In this document: piece after piece, positions 1 through 6,259 of the stretch | Layout of the letters: every line of letters begins with the position of its first letter | Position numbering within the stretch: position 1 is the stretch's first letter | Source of the DNA: an uncultured Planctomycetaceae bacterium | GTDB lineage: Bacteria > Planctomycetota > Planctomycetia > Planctomycetales > Planctomycetaceae | Assembly (NCBI GenBank): GCA_903921605.1 | Contig: CAIXQV010000559.1 | Span: forward strand, 1 to 6,415 | DNA: 6,415 nucleotides | Reading direction: 5' to 3' | Position numbers and translations under genes: made by a program | Notes under the pieces: generated by a model | Told to the model about the DNA's origin: nothing | The model's input: only the letters and a program-made list of their open reading frames with translations | Database searches by the model: none

Positions 1-427
1 AGGTGGTGCTCTCCAGTACGACTAATTGCCCCGGACGAAGCACAGAGGCAATTGATTCAGAGGTTGACTCGATGTACTGCAAATCCGGATCGCGACTGGC
101 ATTCAACGGAGTTGGAACGCAGATCAGCAACGCATCGGCTTCTGCAAGTCGCGACATATCGTTGGTGGGATCAAGCGCTCCCCGATTAATCCAGTCGGCC
201 ACTCGTTCAGACGAGATATGCTTGATGTAGCTTTTGCCTGCTTTCAACAAGCGGACCTTTTCAGGGTCTACGTCAAAACCGATACATTTGAAGCCCGCGT
301 TAGTGAACGCACTGATCAGCGGCAGCCCAACATACCCCAGCCCAATGATGCCCACTAACGCTGTTTTATCAGCAATCTTTTTGCTCAAAGCAGCGGAAAG
401 CATTTCTGTGGATGAATCAACAACCAT
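1..427 (-). CDS. Nucleotide-sugar dehydrogenase (UDP-HexNAc 6-dehydrogenase type), N-terminal part
   Basis: The first 142 codons of a gene that leaves the window at base 1. The product starts MVVDSSTEML. It carries the NAD-binding Rossmann signature GLGYVGLP at residues 29-36 (GxGxxG), an acidic residue ending strand 2 (IGFDVD, about residue 52), CVPTPL at 103-108 and VLESTT at 137-142. This order is typical of the UDP-glucose/GDP-mannose dehydrogenase family, and the PTPL and LESTT wording fits the WbpA-like branch, which oxidises UDP-N-acetylhexosamines to uronic acids for surface polysaccharide. The exact substrate is inferred. The substrate-binding C-terminal half and catalytic Cys lie outside the window. 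The ATG at 427-425 is chosen because an in-frame TGA lies 10 codons upstream and no other ATG or GTG intervenes. No clear Shine-Dalgarno is seen. Met9 (403-401) is an alternative start. Confidence 0.9.
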   Translation of the reverse strand, partial: MVVDSSTEMLSAALSKKIADKTALVGIIGLGYVGLPLISAFTNAGFKCIGFDVDPEKVRLLKAGKSYIKHISSERVADWINRGALDPTNDMSRLAEADALLICVPTPLNASRDPDLQYIESTSESIASVLRPGQLVVLESTT

Positions 428-613
428 TGCGACAGGGTCCAAAGAGCCAAATAGTCAGATTATTAAACGGAACAGCACAGGGTTCCCATGATAATCTTCA
501 ATACGACTCTCTGAAAGCCCGCATGATAAGAAACTGCCCGCACACTGCGTATTCTTCCGCATCTGTTGATTGTACACGTCGCACAAGGACGCTCAATAAC
601 CGCTGAATGTGAT

Positions 614-645
614 CGCAGACGATTGTTATTGCAGACGATCGTGAC
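614..645. repeat. Two-copy imperfect 16-bp tandem repeat
   Basis: The unit around GCAGACGATYGTKA occurs at 615-628 and again at 631-644, giving a 16-bp period with a few mismatches. It is non-coding and looks like a local duplication. No function can be assigned. Confidence 0.5.
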
Positions 646-785
646 TGAGGTTTTCTGCCAGACCGACCATTACCCGAACAAAGTTACAAGTGTGAGTACA
701 AGCGACAAGAGCCGGAAGGTTTGATAGCTGGAAACGGCATGATTCTCAGGCGAGATGTGAACTGACTTCGGACTGGCTCGATGTT

Positions 786-825
786 GTGGGCAAGACCCAC
801 CGAAATCCGCGACGAGCCACTCGTC
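786..825 (-). terminator. Candidate argF terminator: two tandem short hairpins
   Basis: Read on the minus strand, the argF stop (843-841) is followed after about 15 nt by a 6-bp perfect stem, GACGAG/CTCGTC with a 3-nt loop (825-811), and then a 5-bp stem, GTGGG/CCCAC with a 5-nt loop (800-786). Neither is followed by a good U tract, so this is at best a weak intrinsic terminator or a 3'-end processing or stabilising structure. Confidence 0.35.
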
Positions 826-840
826 CTGCACTGACGAACG

Positions 841-1758
841 CTACTTGTTTTCCAGCAACCACACAAACAGACCTTTGGCCAGATGCATCCGGTTCTCGGC
901 CTGCTGGAAGACGATGCTCTGATCGCCATCCATCACGCCGTCGGTGACTTCGAGGCCTCGCTTGGCCGGCAGGTCGTGCATGAACTTTGCTGACTTCGGA
1001 GCAACCGCCATCAGAGCTTCATTGACCTGAAAATTGGCAAACGCCTTTTTGCGACGTTCAGCATCATCTTCCTGACCCATGCTGGCCCAGACGTCGGTGT
1101 AGACGAGATCTGCGGACTTCACTGCGAACTTCGGATCATTCGTTTGTGTCACGCGATGTGCTGGAAACTTCTCAGCCATCAATTCCAGGAAGCCTGCTTC
1201 AAACTCAAAGCCTTTGGGAGCCGCCAGTGTTAACCGCATACCCGTCATAGCGGACGCAATTGCCAGTGACATCGAAACATTGTTTCCATCACCTACGAAG
1301 ACCAAATGCAGATCTTTCAGGCGTCCGCATGTTTCACGGATCGTCAGCAGGTCGGTCATAGCCTGACACGGATGACGTTCGTCGGATAACCCGTTGATGA
1401 CAGGGCAGGAAGAATACCGTGCGACCTCTTCGATCAGTTTCTGCGAAAACGTCCGCATCGTAATGATGTCACTGAAGGAGCTTAACACCTTCGCAATGTC
1501 CGGCAGACTTTCGCGACCATTCAAGCCCGCTTCGGCTGTCGTCAGAAAAATCCCGGAGCCGCCCAGATGAATCATGGCGGCTTCGAAACTATTGCGAGTT
1601 CTCAGCGACGGTTTTTCAAAGAGCTGCGCGAGCACTCGACCAGGATATAGTTGTGGGCGATCTCCGTTACGAAACTTTGCTTTGAGTTCCGCAGCCTTGT
1701 CCAGGATTGCTGTAAGTTCTTCGGAGGTTAAATCCAGCAGAGAAGTCAGATGCTTCAT
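841..1758 (-). CDS. argF: Ornithine carbamoyltransferase
   Basis: A cytoplasmic 305-residue protein, normal length for the family, that makes citrulline from carbamoyl phosphate and ornithine in arginine biosynthesis. Motifs in order: carbamoyl-phosphate loop FEKPSLRTRNSFE at 48-59 (STRTR in most members, here SLRTR), TMRTF at 100-104, HPCQAMTDLL at 129-138, GDGNN at 156-160, DVWASMGQE with the SMG ornithine loop at 222-230, and AENRMH at 287-292. The usual HCLP motif reads HDLPAKRG (261-268): the Cys that contacts ornithine is Asp (codon GAC). The DVW-SMG motif argues for OTCase rather than ATCase, but ornithine specificity is inferred. The start is well fixed: TGA lies in frame four codons upstream (1770-1768). 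No Shine-Dalgarno is seen. The gene stands alone, with no other arg gene in view, behind a leader containing a terminator-like hairpin. Confidence 0.95.
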   Translation of the reverse strand: MKHLTSLLDLTSEELTAILDKAAELKAKFRNGDRPQLYPGRVLAQLFEKPSLRTRNSFEAAMIHLGGSGIFLTTAEAGLNGRESLPDIAKVLSSFSDIITMRTFSQKLIEEVARYSSCPVINGLSDERHPCQAMTDLLTIRETCGRLKDLHLVFVGDGNNVSMSLAIASAMTGMRLTLAAPKGFEFEAGFLELMAEKFPAHRVTQTNDPKFAVKSADLVYTDVWASMGQEDDAERRKKAFANFQVNEALMAVAPKSAKFMHDLPAKRGLEVTDGVMDGDQSIVFQQAENRMHLAKGLFVWLLENK

Positions 1759-1808
1759 GGTGCCGCATCAAAATCCAGAACAACGAAATTCGCGTTGTTC
1801 GGCAGCCT

Positions 1809-1851
1809 AAAAAAGAAATGACTGAGGTGCTCCCCATCGGGAACAGCTCAG
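1809..1851 (-). terminator. Terminator-like hairpin with U tract in the argF leader (possible attenuator)
   Basis: Arms 1822-1834 and 1839-1851 pair at 11 of 13 positions around a 4-nt loop. On the minus strand the stem is followed by TCATTTCTTTTTT (1821-1809), a proper U-rich tail for intrinsic termination. It lies about 50 nt before the argF ATG, with no minus-strand gene upstream of it in the gap. It would therefore terminate argF's own leader (attenuation) or a small unrecognised transcript. The plus-strand reading lacks a U tail. Structure is seen; function is inferred. Confidence 0.5.
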
Positions 1852-1906
1852 CCAGCCAAAATCGGAAAGGGAAATCATGGCAACTTTCCCCTGCAGAGTT
1901 AAGTGT

Positions 1907-1937
1907 GGAATTTTGAAATTCCGCCCCTCCAGGTCAA
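1907..1937 (-). promoter_or_regulatory. Candidate argF promoter overlapping a 16-bp palindrome
   Basis: On the minus strand TTGACC (1937-1932, five of six to the sigma-70 -35) is followed after 17 nt by AAAATT (1914-1909), a poor -10. The palindrome GGAATTTTGAAATTCC (1907-1922) covers that -10 and could be an operator or a small hairpin. Transcription from here would include the hairpin at 1851-1822. Weak evidence; the palindrome itself is certain. Confidence 0.3.
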
Positions 1938-2142
1938 AAATTAATACTCCGAGCAACCAGTCATGGCCTCGACTCCCGGCAAACACTGCCCTACAGTGAC
2001 AGAGGGAACAAGTGGAAAAATGAGCCCAGATGACCCGAACCTGCGAACGTGATCACTTGTTCTGTGCATTTTCGAGGGTTCCAGGACAGACGCACGGGCA
2101 GCCGAAACCGAGTCTATTCGTGAAATAACAGGCCCCGCGTAC

Positions 2143-2172
2143 AAAATAATTATTGAAGTTTTAATTCATAAT
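2143..2172 (+). promoter_or_regulatory. AT-rich block, probable hflX promoter region
   Basis: A sharply AT-rich stretch in a GC-balanced region, ending 22 nt before the hflX start. It contains the palindrome AATAATTATT (2145-2154), which equals the core of the E. coli ArgR box, and CATAAT (2167-2172), five of six to a -10. The flanks match the ARG box only partly, and no good -35 is spaced correctly for CATAAT. A promoter is likely from position; the exact elements are uncertain. Confidence 0.35.
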
Positions 2173-2179
2173 CCAGATC

Positions 2180-2185
2180 GAAGGA
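2180..2185 (+). promoter_or_regulatory. hflX ribosome binding site supporting a TTG start
   Basis: GAAGGA lies 9 nt upstream of TTG at 2195. It supports that unusual start: the reading frame has a TAA at 2162-2164 and no ATG or GTG between that stop and the TTG. Confidence 0.6.
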
Positions 2186-2194
2186 CCAGTTCAG

Positions 2195-3517
2195 TTGGGT
2201 GATCCAAAACGTGAAACTCTGAAAGTCGGCAGTCAGCGAGCCATTCTTGTGGGCGTCTTCCATCCGGATGACGGTTTCGGACGCTACGACGCACTGGACG
2301 AGCTAAAGGGACTGGTCAAAACGGCCGGGGTCGAAGTCGTCGGTGAAATGGTTCAGTTTCGCGAGACGCCTCATCCGTCCGTATGCATCGGGCGTGGCAA
2401 GCTGGAAGAGCTGAAGCAGCTGATCGAAACCACCGACGCACAACTGGTGATCTTCGATAACAATCTGAGTCCATCGCAGGGACGAGCGATTGAGCAGTCG
2501 CTGCAGAAGCCGATCGTCGATCGCAGTGAAGTGATCCTCGACATCTTCGCAACGCACGCGCAGACTCATGAGGCGATGTTGCAGGTCGAGATGGCTCAGT
2601 TGATGTATTTCCGAACTCGCCTGAAGCGCATGTGGACTCACCTGGAACGCGTGGGCGGTGGCGGCACTGGTGGTTTGGGAGCAGGTCGCGGTCCGGGTGA
2701 AAAGCAGCTGGAAACTGACCGACGACTGATCGACAAACGCATCTCAGAACTCAAGAGCAAACTTAAGGAAGTCGAAGACCGCCGAATTCGTACAGTTTCG
2801 TTGCGCCATGAGCAGCCAACGGTCTCGCTGGTGGGCTATACCAACGCCGGCAAGAGCACGTTGATGCGAGCTGTCACCGGCGCGGATGTGCTGGTTGCAG
2901 ACAAGCTGTTCGCAACGCTCGACACCAGAACTCGCCGTTGGAAACTGCCAAACTTCGGCGACGTGCTGCTGAGCGACACCGTCGGATTCGTTCGCAATCT
3001 GCCGCACCATCTGGTCGCATCGTTTCGCTCAACACTTGAAGAAGCTCGTCGCGCAGATCTATTGCTCCACGTTGTTGATGCAAGCAGCCCGGAAGCTGAG
3101 CGACAAATTCATACGGTGTACGAAGTTCTCAAAGAGATCGGTATTGAAGCGAAGAACGTGTTGCTGGTTCTGAATAAAGTTGATCGAGTTTCCGATCCCT
3201 CAATCGTCGACGTCCTGCGCCGACACTATGACGATACGGTAACGATCAGTGCGGCGACCGGTGATGGAATCGACAAGCTGGCTGCGGTGGTTTCGGAGCG
3301 GCTATCGGGCGGGTATGTGGACATTCAGGTTGAGGCCAGCGTTGCCAATGGCAAGCTGTTCGCCTGGCTGACGCGACACGCTCAGGAATTGAGCCGCACG
3401 TACACTGACGAGACTTCAGCTCGCGTGCAGATCATCTGCCGGATTCCTCGCCAAGCCATCTCGTCAATTCCAGCGGGCGATGTGATTGTGACAGAGCCGG
3501 CTGTGGCTGCGACGTGA
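2195..3517 (+). CDS. hflX: GTPase HflX, ribosome-associated
   Basis: A 440-residue cytoplasmic GTPase of the Obg-HflX group. The family binds the large subunit and splits or rescues stalled ribosomes, notably under heat stress. The N-terminal HflX domain (about 14-110) includes CIGRGKLEEL (64-73). It is followed by a helical linker with the family's glycine-rich segment GRGPGEKQLE (164-173) and a charged helix to about 197. The G domain has G1 GYTNAGKST (214-222), switch I LFATLDT (238-244), G3 DTVGF (261-265), G4 NKVD (327-330) and G5 SAA (352-354), then a short C-terminal domain. All nucleotide-binding motifs are intact. The start is TTG, backed by GAAGGA 9 nt upstream and by a stop in frame at 2162; the first internal Met, residue 52, would cut into the N-terminal domain. 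Hfq, a frequent neighbour in proteobacteria, is absent. The gene ends before a large hairpin. Confidence 0.96.
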   Translation: MGDPKRETLKVGSQRAILVGVFHPDDGFGRYDALDELKGLVKTAGVEVVGEMVQFRETPHPSVCIGRGKLEELKQLIETTDAQLVIFDNNLSPSQGRAIEQSLQKPIVDRSEVILDIFATHAQTHEAMLQVEMAQLMYFRTRLKRMWTHLERVGGGGTGGLGAGRGPGEKQLETDRRLIDKRISELKSKLKEVEDRRIRTVSLRHEQPTVSLVGYTNAGKSTLMRAVTGADVLVADKLFATLDTRTRRWKLPNFGDVLLSDTVGFVRNLPHHLVASFRSTLEEARRADLLLHVVDASSPEAERQIHTVYEVLKEIGIEAKNVLLVLNKVDRVSDPSIVDVLRRHYDDTVTISAATGDGIDKLAAVVSERLSGGYVDIQVEASVANGKLFAWLTRHAQELSRTYTDETSARVQIICRIPRQAISSIPAGDVIVTEPAVAAT

Positions 3518-3543
3518 CCTGAGTCCCTCATTCCGCGTTTTCG

Positions 3544-3605
3544 TTTAACGGCGAGCGGCAGGCGTAGGCGAAATCTGTCGCCTACGCCAGCGGCTTGCCG
3601 TTAAA
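3544..3605. repeat. 62-nt near-perfect hairpin, probable dispersed palindromic repeat
   Basis: Arms 3544-3571 and 3578-3605 pair over 28 positions, with one G-T wobble and two mismatches, around the 6-nt loop AATCTG. The outer end reads TTTAACGGC and the inner end GGCGTAGGCGA. It starts 26 nt after the hflX stop. No U tract follows on the plus strand, so it is not a standard intrinsic terminator, although it could block or stabilise the hflX transcript's 3' end. Its length and symmetry suggest a mobile or repeated intergenic palindrome (REP/MITE-like); copies elsewhere cannot be seen from this window. It lies in the region between two convincing coding sequences, upstream of the chosen start of the next gene. 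Confidence 0.7.
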
Positions 3606-3698
3606 TGAGATTCTGTTGGCAGGACAAGTCCAGCCGACACCTGGCCATGCGTGTCGATTGACGAAACGGTCGGCAGTGCGTCTCATATGGCGCCTGCT

Positions 3699-3722
3699 GG
3701 GCTGGGAATCTTCCCTGAGCCC
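3699..3722 (+). other. Small hairpin in the leader of the exported hydrolase gene
   Basis: GGGCTGGGAA pairs with TTCCC and AGCCC across a 2-nt bulge and a very tight loop, 27 nt before the Shine-Dalgarno at 3749. It may be a leader structure, or chance in GC-rich sequence. No U run follows closely. Confidence 0.3.
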
Positions 3723-3748
3723 CCAACTACCTGCCTTATTTATCCTCC

Positions 3749-3753
3749 GGGAG
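3749..3753 (+). promoter_or_regulatory. Ribosome binding site that fixes the hydrolase start
   Basis: GGGAG lies 6 nt before the ATG at 3760. It favours this start over the in-frame TTG at 3595, which lies inside the long hairpin and would place 55 unrelated residues before the Tat signal. Confidence 0.65.
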
Positions 3754-3759
3754 CTCTTC

Positions 3760-5952
3760 ATGTCCGATTTTCAGCTCAGCCGCCGTTCGATGCTCCGCAT
3801 GTCCGCCTCGGCCACGGCCGCCGGTTTGCTCTCCTCTGAGGTTTTGTTTGCGGCGACGGTCAATTCTGCCGGCCCATTTGTCGCCCCGAATGATGCTCGA
3901 TTGGGAGCGTTGAAGGATCTGAACGGTTACTTCCCGTTCAAGCCGTCCGGCTCAATCGACGAGTGGAATACTCGCAAGGAATTCGTCACACGCCAGACCA
4001 AACTCGCTTGTGGACTCTGGCCAATGCCGGAGCGTCCCGCGATCACGGCCACTGTTCATGGTCGAGTTGAGCGTGATGACTACACCGTGGATCGAGTTTA
4101 CTTCGAAAGCAGTCCGGGACTGTTCGTCACTGGCAGTTTGTATCTGCCAAAGAATGCCACAGGAAAACTTCCGACGGTGCTCTGCCCGCATGGTCACTGG
4201 GCCAATGGTCGCTTTCATGATCACGGCGCGGATGAACTGAAACGCCAACTTGAGAGCGGTGGAGAAGTTTCGGAAGTCGGCGGCCGCCATCCGCTGCAGT
4301 CTCGCTGTGTCCAACTGGCTCGCATGGGCTGCATGGTGTTCATCTACGATATGCTGGGTTATGCCGACGGTGGCAATCTGACGGAAGAACTGGCCCATCG
4401 ATTTGCCAAGCAACGACCTCAGATGAGTTCCCCCGAGCATTGGGGAATCTTCAGTGCTCAGTCCGAATTGCGTTGCCTCAATATTCTGGGGATGCAGACA
4501 TGGAACTCCATTCGAGTTCTCGACTGGATCATGACTCGTCCGGATTGTGATACGGCTCGCATCGGTGTGACCGGTGCCAGCGGTGGCGGAACACAGACAT
4601 TTCTTCTGACCGCATTGGACGAACGAGTCAACGCGGCGTTTCCGGCCGTGATGGTTTCGACCGCGATGCAGGGCGGTTGTACTTGTGAAAACGCGTCTTA
4701 CCTGCGAGTCAACACGGGGAACATTGAGTTCGCAGCAATGGCGGCTCCTCGCCCGATTGCCATGACAGGTGCTGACGACTGGACAGTGGACATTGAAACG
4801 AAGGGCCTGCCGGAATTGAAACAGCATTACGCAATGTTGGGAGTTCCTGACAACGTCAATGCGAAGTACATGAAGTTCCCGCACAACTACAATCTGCCCA
4901 GCCGCATGATGATGTATGAGTTCTTCAATCGTACACTGAACCTCGGCGTCAAAGACATCGCCGAGCGAGAATACGTGCCGCTGACTCGCGAAGAAACGAC
5001 CGTCTTCGATGCGACTCATCCCGCTCCACCGAAGACAGAGGATGCCGAAGTCGCGATGCTGCGAGCCACGGACGCGGCGTCGATCAAGCAGATCGCGGCA
5101 CTCACACCGACTGACGCGGCGGGACTCAAAGAGTATCGACGAGTGATCGGTGGTGCTCTGGAAGTCATGATTGGTCGAGCCTTCCCGGCTGCCGGCGCGA
5201 CGGAGTTTGAAAAGACAGATGAAGTCTCCAAAGACGGTTACATTCAGTTCACTGGTAAACTCAAACTCAAGGCCCATGGGGAAGAACTGCCGACGGTCTA
5301 TCTGTTGCCGACAAACTGGAACAAGCAGGCCGTGTTGTGGTTCGACGGCGAAGGCAAGTCGAAGATGTTCTCCAGCGACGGTGCGCCTGTCGCGGATGTG
5401 GCTCGATTGTTGAAGGCCGGATACGCACTGGGAAGTGTTGATCTCTATCTCACCGGTGAGTTCACAGAAGACGGCAAGCCGATTTCGCAGATGCCGATCG
5501 TAAAGAATCCCCGCGAGTTTGCCGGGTTCACTTTGGGCTACAATCATCCATTGTTTGCTCAGCGAGTTCACGACGTCATGACGCTGACTTCATCCACAAA
5601 GCATCATCCGGAGAAGCCCGAAACGATTCACGTCGTGGGCGTCAACGGAGCCGGTGCGATCGTCGCGGCCGCATGTGCTTTGTCCGGTGATGCGGTCAGC
5701 TCTGTCGCGGTTGATACAGCGGGATTCCGATTCGGAAAGATCACGGAGATTCGCGACGTGAACCTTCTGCCGGGAGCCGTCAAATACGGCGACGTCCCTG
5801 CGTTGTTGGCCTTGTGTGCTCCAGCAAAGCTGGCCGTTGCCGGGGAATCTGCGGAATCAACAGCAGTGGCCGCTGCGGCCTTCAAGGCTGCGTCGGGATC
5901 GATTAAGTACCTGCCAGATGCCGAGGCGATTGTGGACTGGCTGTTGGGGTAG
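3760..5952 (+). CDS. Tat-exported two-domain alpha/beta hydrolase (acetylxylan-esterase-like)
   Basis: A 730-residue predicted exported serine hydrolase. The N-terminus is a twin-arginine signal: SRRSMLR at 7-13, an alanine-rich hydrophobic stretch, and likely cleavage near 31-32 (VLFAA). The first domain (about 50-400) is an alpha/beta hydrolase with HGHW at 144-147 near the expected oxyanion strand, nucleophile elbow GASGGG at 272-277 (Ser274), acid candidate Asp340 in TGADDW and His375 in FPHNYN. The segment GGCTCENASYLR (305-316) is typical of planctomycete proteins annotated as acetylxylan esterase or dienelactone-hydrolase-like. The substrate, probably an esterified polysaccharide, is inferred. 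The second half (about 420-730) looks like a further hydrolase-type fold whose elbow position reads GVNGAG (627-632), with no Ser. ATG at 3760 is preferred because of the GGGAG ribosome site and because the signal then sits at the N-terminus. The gene is monocistronic as far as visible. Confidence 0.85.
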   Translation: MSDFQLSRRSMLRMSASATAAGLLSSEVLFAATVNSAGPFVAPNDARLGALKDLNGYFPFKPSGSIDEWNTRKEFVTRQTKLACGLWPMPERPAITATVHGRVERDDYTVDRVYFESSPGLFVTGSLYLPKNATGKLPTVLCPHGHWANGRFHDHGADELKRQLESGGEVSEVGGRHPLQSRCVQLARMGCMVFIYDMLGYADGGNLTEELAHRFAKQRPQMSSPEHWGIFSAQSELRCLNILGMQTWNSIRVLDWIMTRPDCDTARIGVTGASGGGTQTFLLTALDERVNAAFPAVMVSTAMQGGCTCENASYLRVNTGNIEFAAMAAPRPIAMTGADDWTVDIETKGLPELKQHYAMLGVPDNVNAKYMKFPHNYNLPSRMMMYEFFNRTLNLGVKDIAEREYVPLTREETTVFDATHPAPPKTEDAEVAMLRATDAASIKQIAALTPTDAAGLKEYRRVIGGALEVMIGRAFPAAGATEFEKTDEVSKDGYIQFTGKLKLKAHGEELPTVYLLPTNWNKQAVLWFDGEGKSKMFSSDGAPVADVARLLKAGYALGSVDLYLTGEFTEDGKPISQMPIVKNPREFAGFTLGYNHPLFAQRVHDVMTLTSSTKHHPEKPETIHVVGVNGAGAIVAAACALSGDAVSSVAVDTAGFRFGKITEIRDVNLLPGAVKYGDVPALLALCAPAKLAVAGESAESTAVAAAAFKAASGSIKYLPDAEAIVDWLLG

Positions 5953-5966
5953 GGCGAGCCTGAGTC

Positions 5967-5993
5967 AAAGTACTCATCTTGCTCCGCAAGATG
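5967..5993 (+). repeat. REP-like hairpin, copy 1
   Basis: AAAGTA, two spacer bases, then CATCTTG-CTCCG-CAAGATG with a perfect 7-bp stem. It begins 15 nt after the hydrolase stop. It shares the AAAGTA lead-in, the 2-nt spacer and the CTCCG loop with the element at 6260, in the same orientation, while stem bases differ in a paired way. The GTA(C) before the stem resembles the GTAG foot of known REP sequences. It could also serve as a 3'-end structure for the hydrolase mRNA, though no U tract follows. Confidence 0.6.
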
Positions 5994-6049
5994 GTGAATC
6001 CACCGCAGCGAGTTTTCACTGCAATGCCCGGGTGCCCTTGAGAACGGTA

Positions 6050-6220
6050 GGTCTCTTTCTTTGTTCTTCCTCTTGGGCGAATTGTGGTTTCGAGACCAAG
6101 GCGCACAGCACTGCTTCTTGTCCAGTTTTCATCACCAAACGGCAAGCCGCGTGTGACACTGTGGCGAAGTGAGTGCAATTCTGCTTCCGCCTCGAGCTTG
6201 TTCACTTAGGAACGCCAGTT
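6050..6220 (-). pseudogene. REP-associated tyrosine transposase (RAYT) remnant, C-terminal fragment
   Basis: Minus-strand translation gives NWRS, a TAA stop (6208-6206), then VNKLEAEAELHSLRHSV, TRGLPFGDENW, RLGLETTIRPRGRTKK. This matches my recall of the conserved tail of RAYT / Y1-type TnpA_REP proteins: the VN..TEAEL helix, the RG.PFGDE.W motif, RLGLE.TLRPRGRP.K. Such enzymes are HUH single-strand transposases that act on REP hairpins. Only about 55 codons remain: the HUH motif and catalytic Tyr region are absent, and upstream frames show nothing related. The internal TAA and a TGA at the NW boundary confirm decay. After KKE the frame stays open to 5903, running into the end of the hydrolase gene, so the original stop is also lost. 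The GTG at 6205 could start a 100-residue ORF, but I do not regard it as a gene. Two REP-like hairpins flank the fragment, as expected for this family. Confidence 0.65.
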
Positions 6221-6259
6221 TCAAATTTATGGCACCGATGTTTGCACTGGCTGGTTGTT

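Larger units (their letters stand above)
428..840. other. Intergenic region between argF and the sugar dehydrogenase gene
   Basis: This 413-nt gap separates two minus-strand genes. No ORF here resembles a protein family, and I see no tRNA or conserved RNA. It holds a 16-bp imperfect tandem repeat (614-645) and two short hairpins next to the argF stop (786-825). The promoter of the dehydrogenase should lie in its left part, but no convincing -35/-10 pair is visible. The gap makes co-transcription of the two genes less likely. Confidence 0.6.
1759..2194. other. Divergent intergenic region, argF / hflX
   Basis: This 436-nt gap lies between divergent genes and must hold both promoters. Besides the separately listed hairpin, palindrome and AT-rich block, it has a 9-bp perfect inverted repeat GAACAAGTG/CACTTGTTC (2006-2014 and 2054-2062, 39-nt spacer), a 6-bp GGGAAA/TTTCCC stem (1869-1890) and a CACTG/CAGTG stem (1984-1998). 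A 67-codon minus-strand ORF (2144-1941) looks spurious. No tRNA or known riboswitch was recognised. The amount of pairing is compatible with a structured argF leader, which is inference. Confidence 0.5.

Noticed and set aside
2020..2100. Possible tRNA suggested by a GGTTCG-like stretch on the minus strand
   Set aside because: No acceptor, D-arm or anticodon stem could be paired around it.
1941..2144. 67-codon minus-strand ORF in the argF-hflX gap, considered as a leader peptide or small protein
   Set aside because: No recognisable motif, no ribosome site noted, and no run of Arg codons expected of an arginine leader peptide.
2303..3083. Several minus-strand ORFs within hflX
   Set aside because: Shadows of the GTPase frame, without domain features.
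3595..3759. 55-residue N-terminal extension of the hydrolase from TTG at 3595
   Set aside because: The start falls inside the long hairpin and the residues look unrelated to a signal peptide. ATG at 3760 has a good ribosome site and puts the twin-arginine motif at the N-terminus.
3952..5571. 539-codon open frame on the minus strand, antisense to the hydrolase
   Set aside because: It lies wholly inside a gene with clear motifs and a Tat signal; its translation is rich in Arg, His, Ser and Cys with no domain pattern. It is a codon-bias shadow.
5903..6205. 100-codon minus-strand ORF as an intact gene
   Set aside because: Only about 50 codons resemble a RAYT tail; a stop directly precedes its GTG, the catalytic domain is missing, and the end overlaps the hydrolase gene. 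Better called a remnant.
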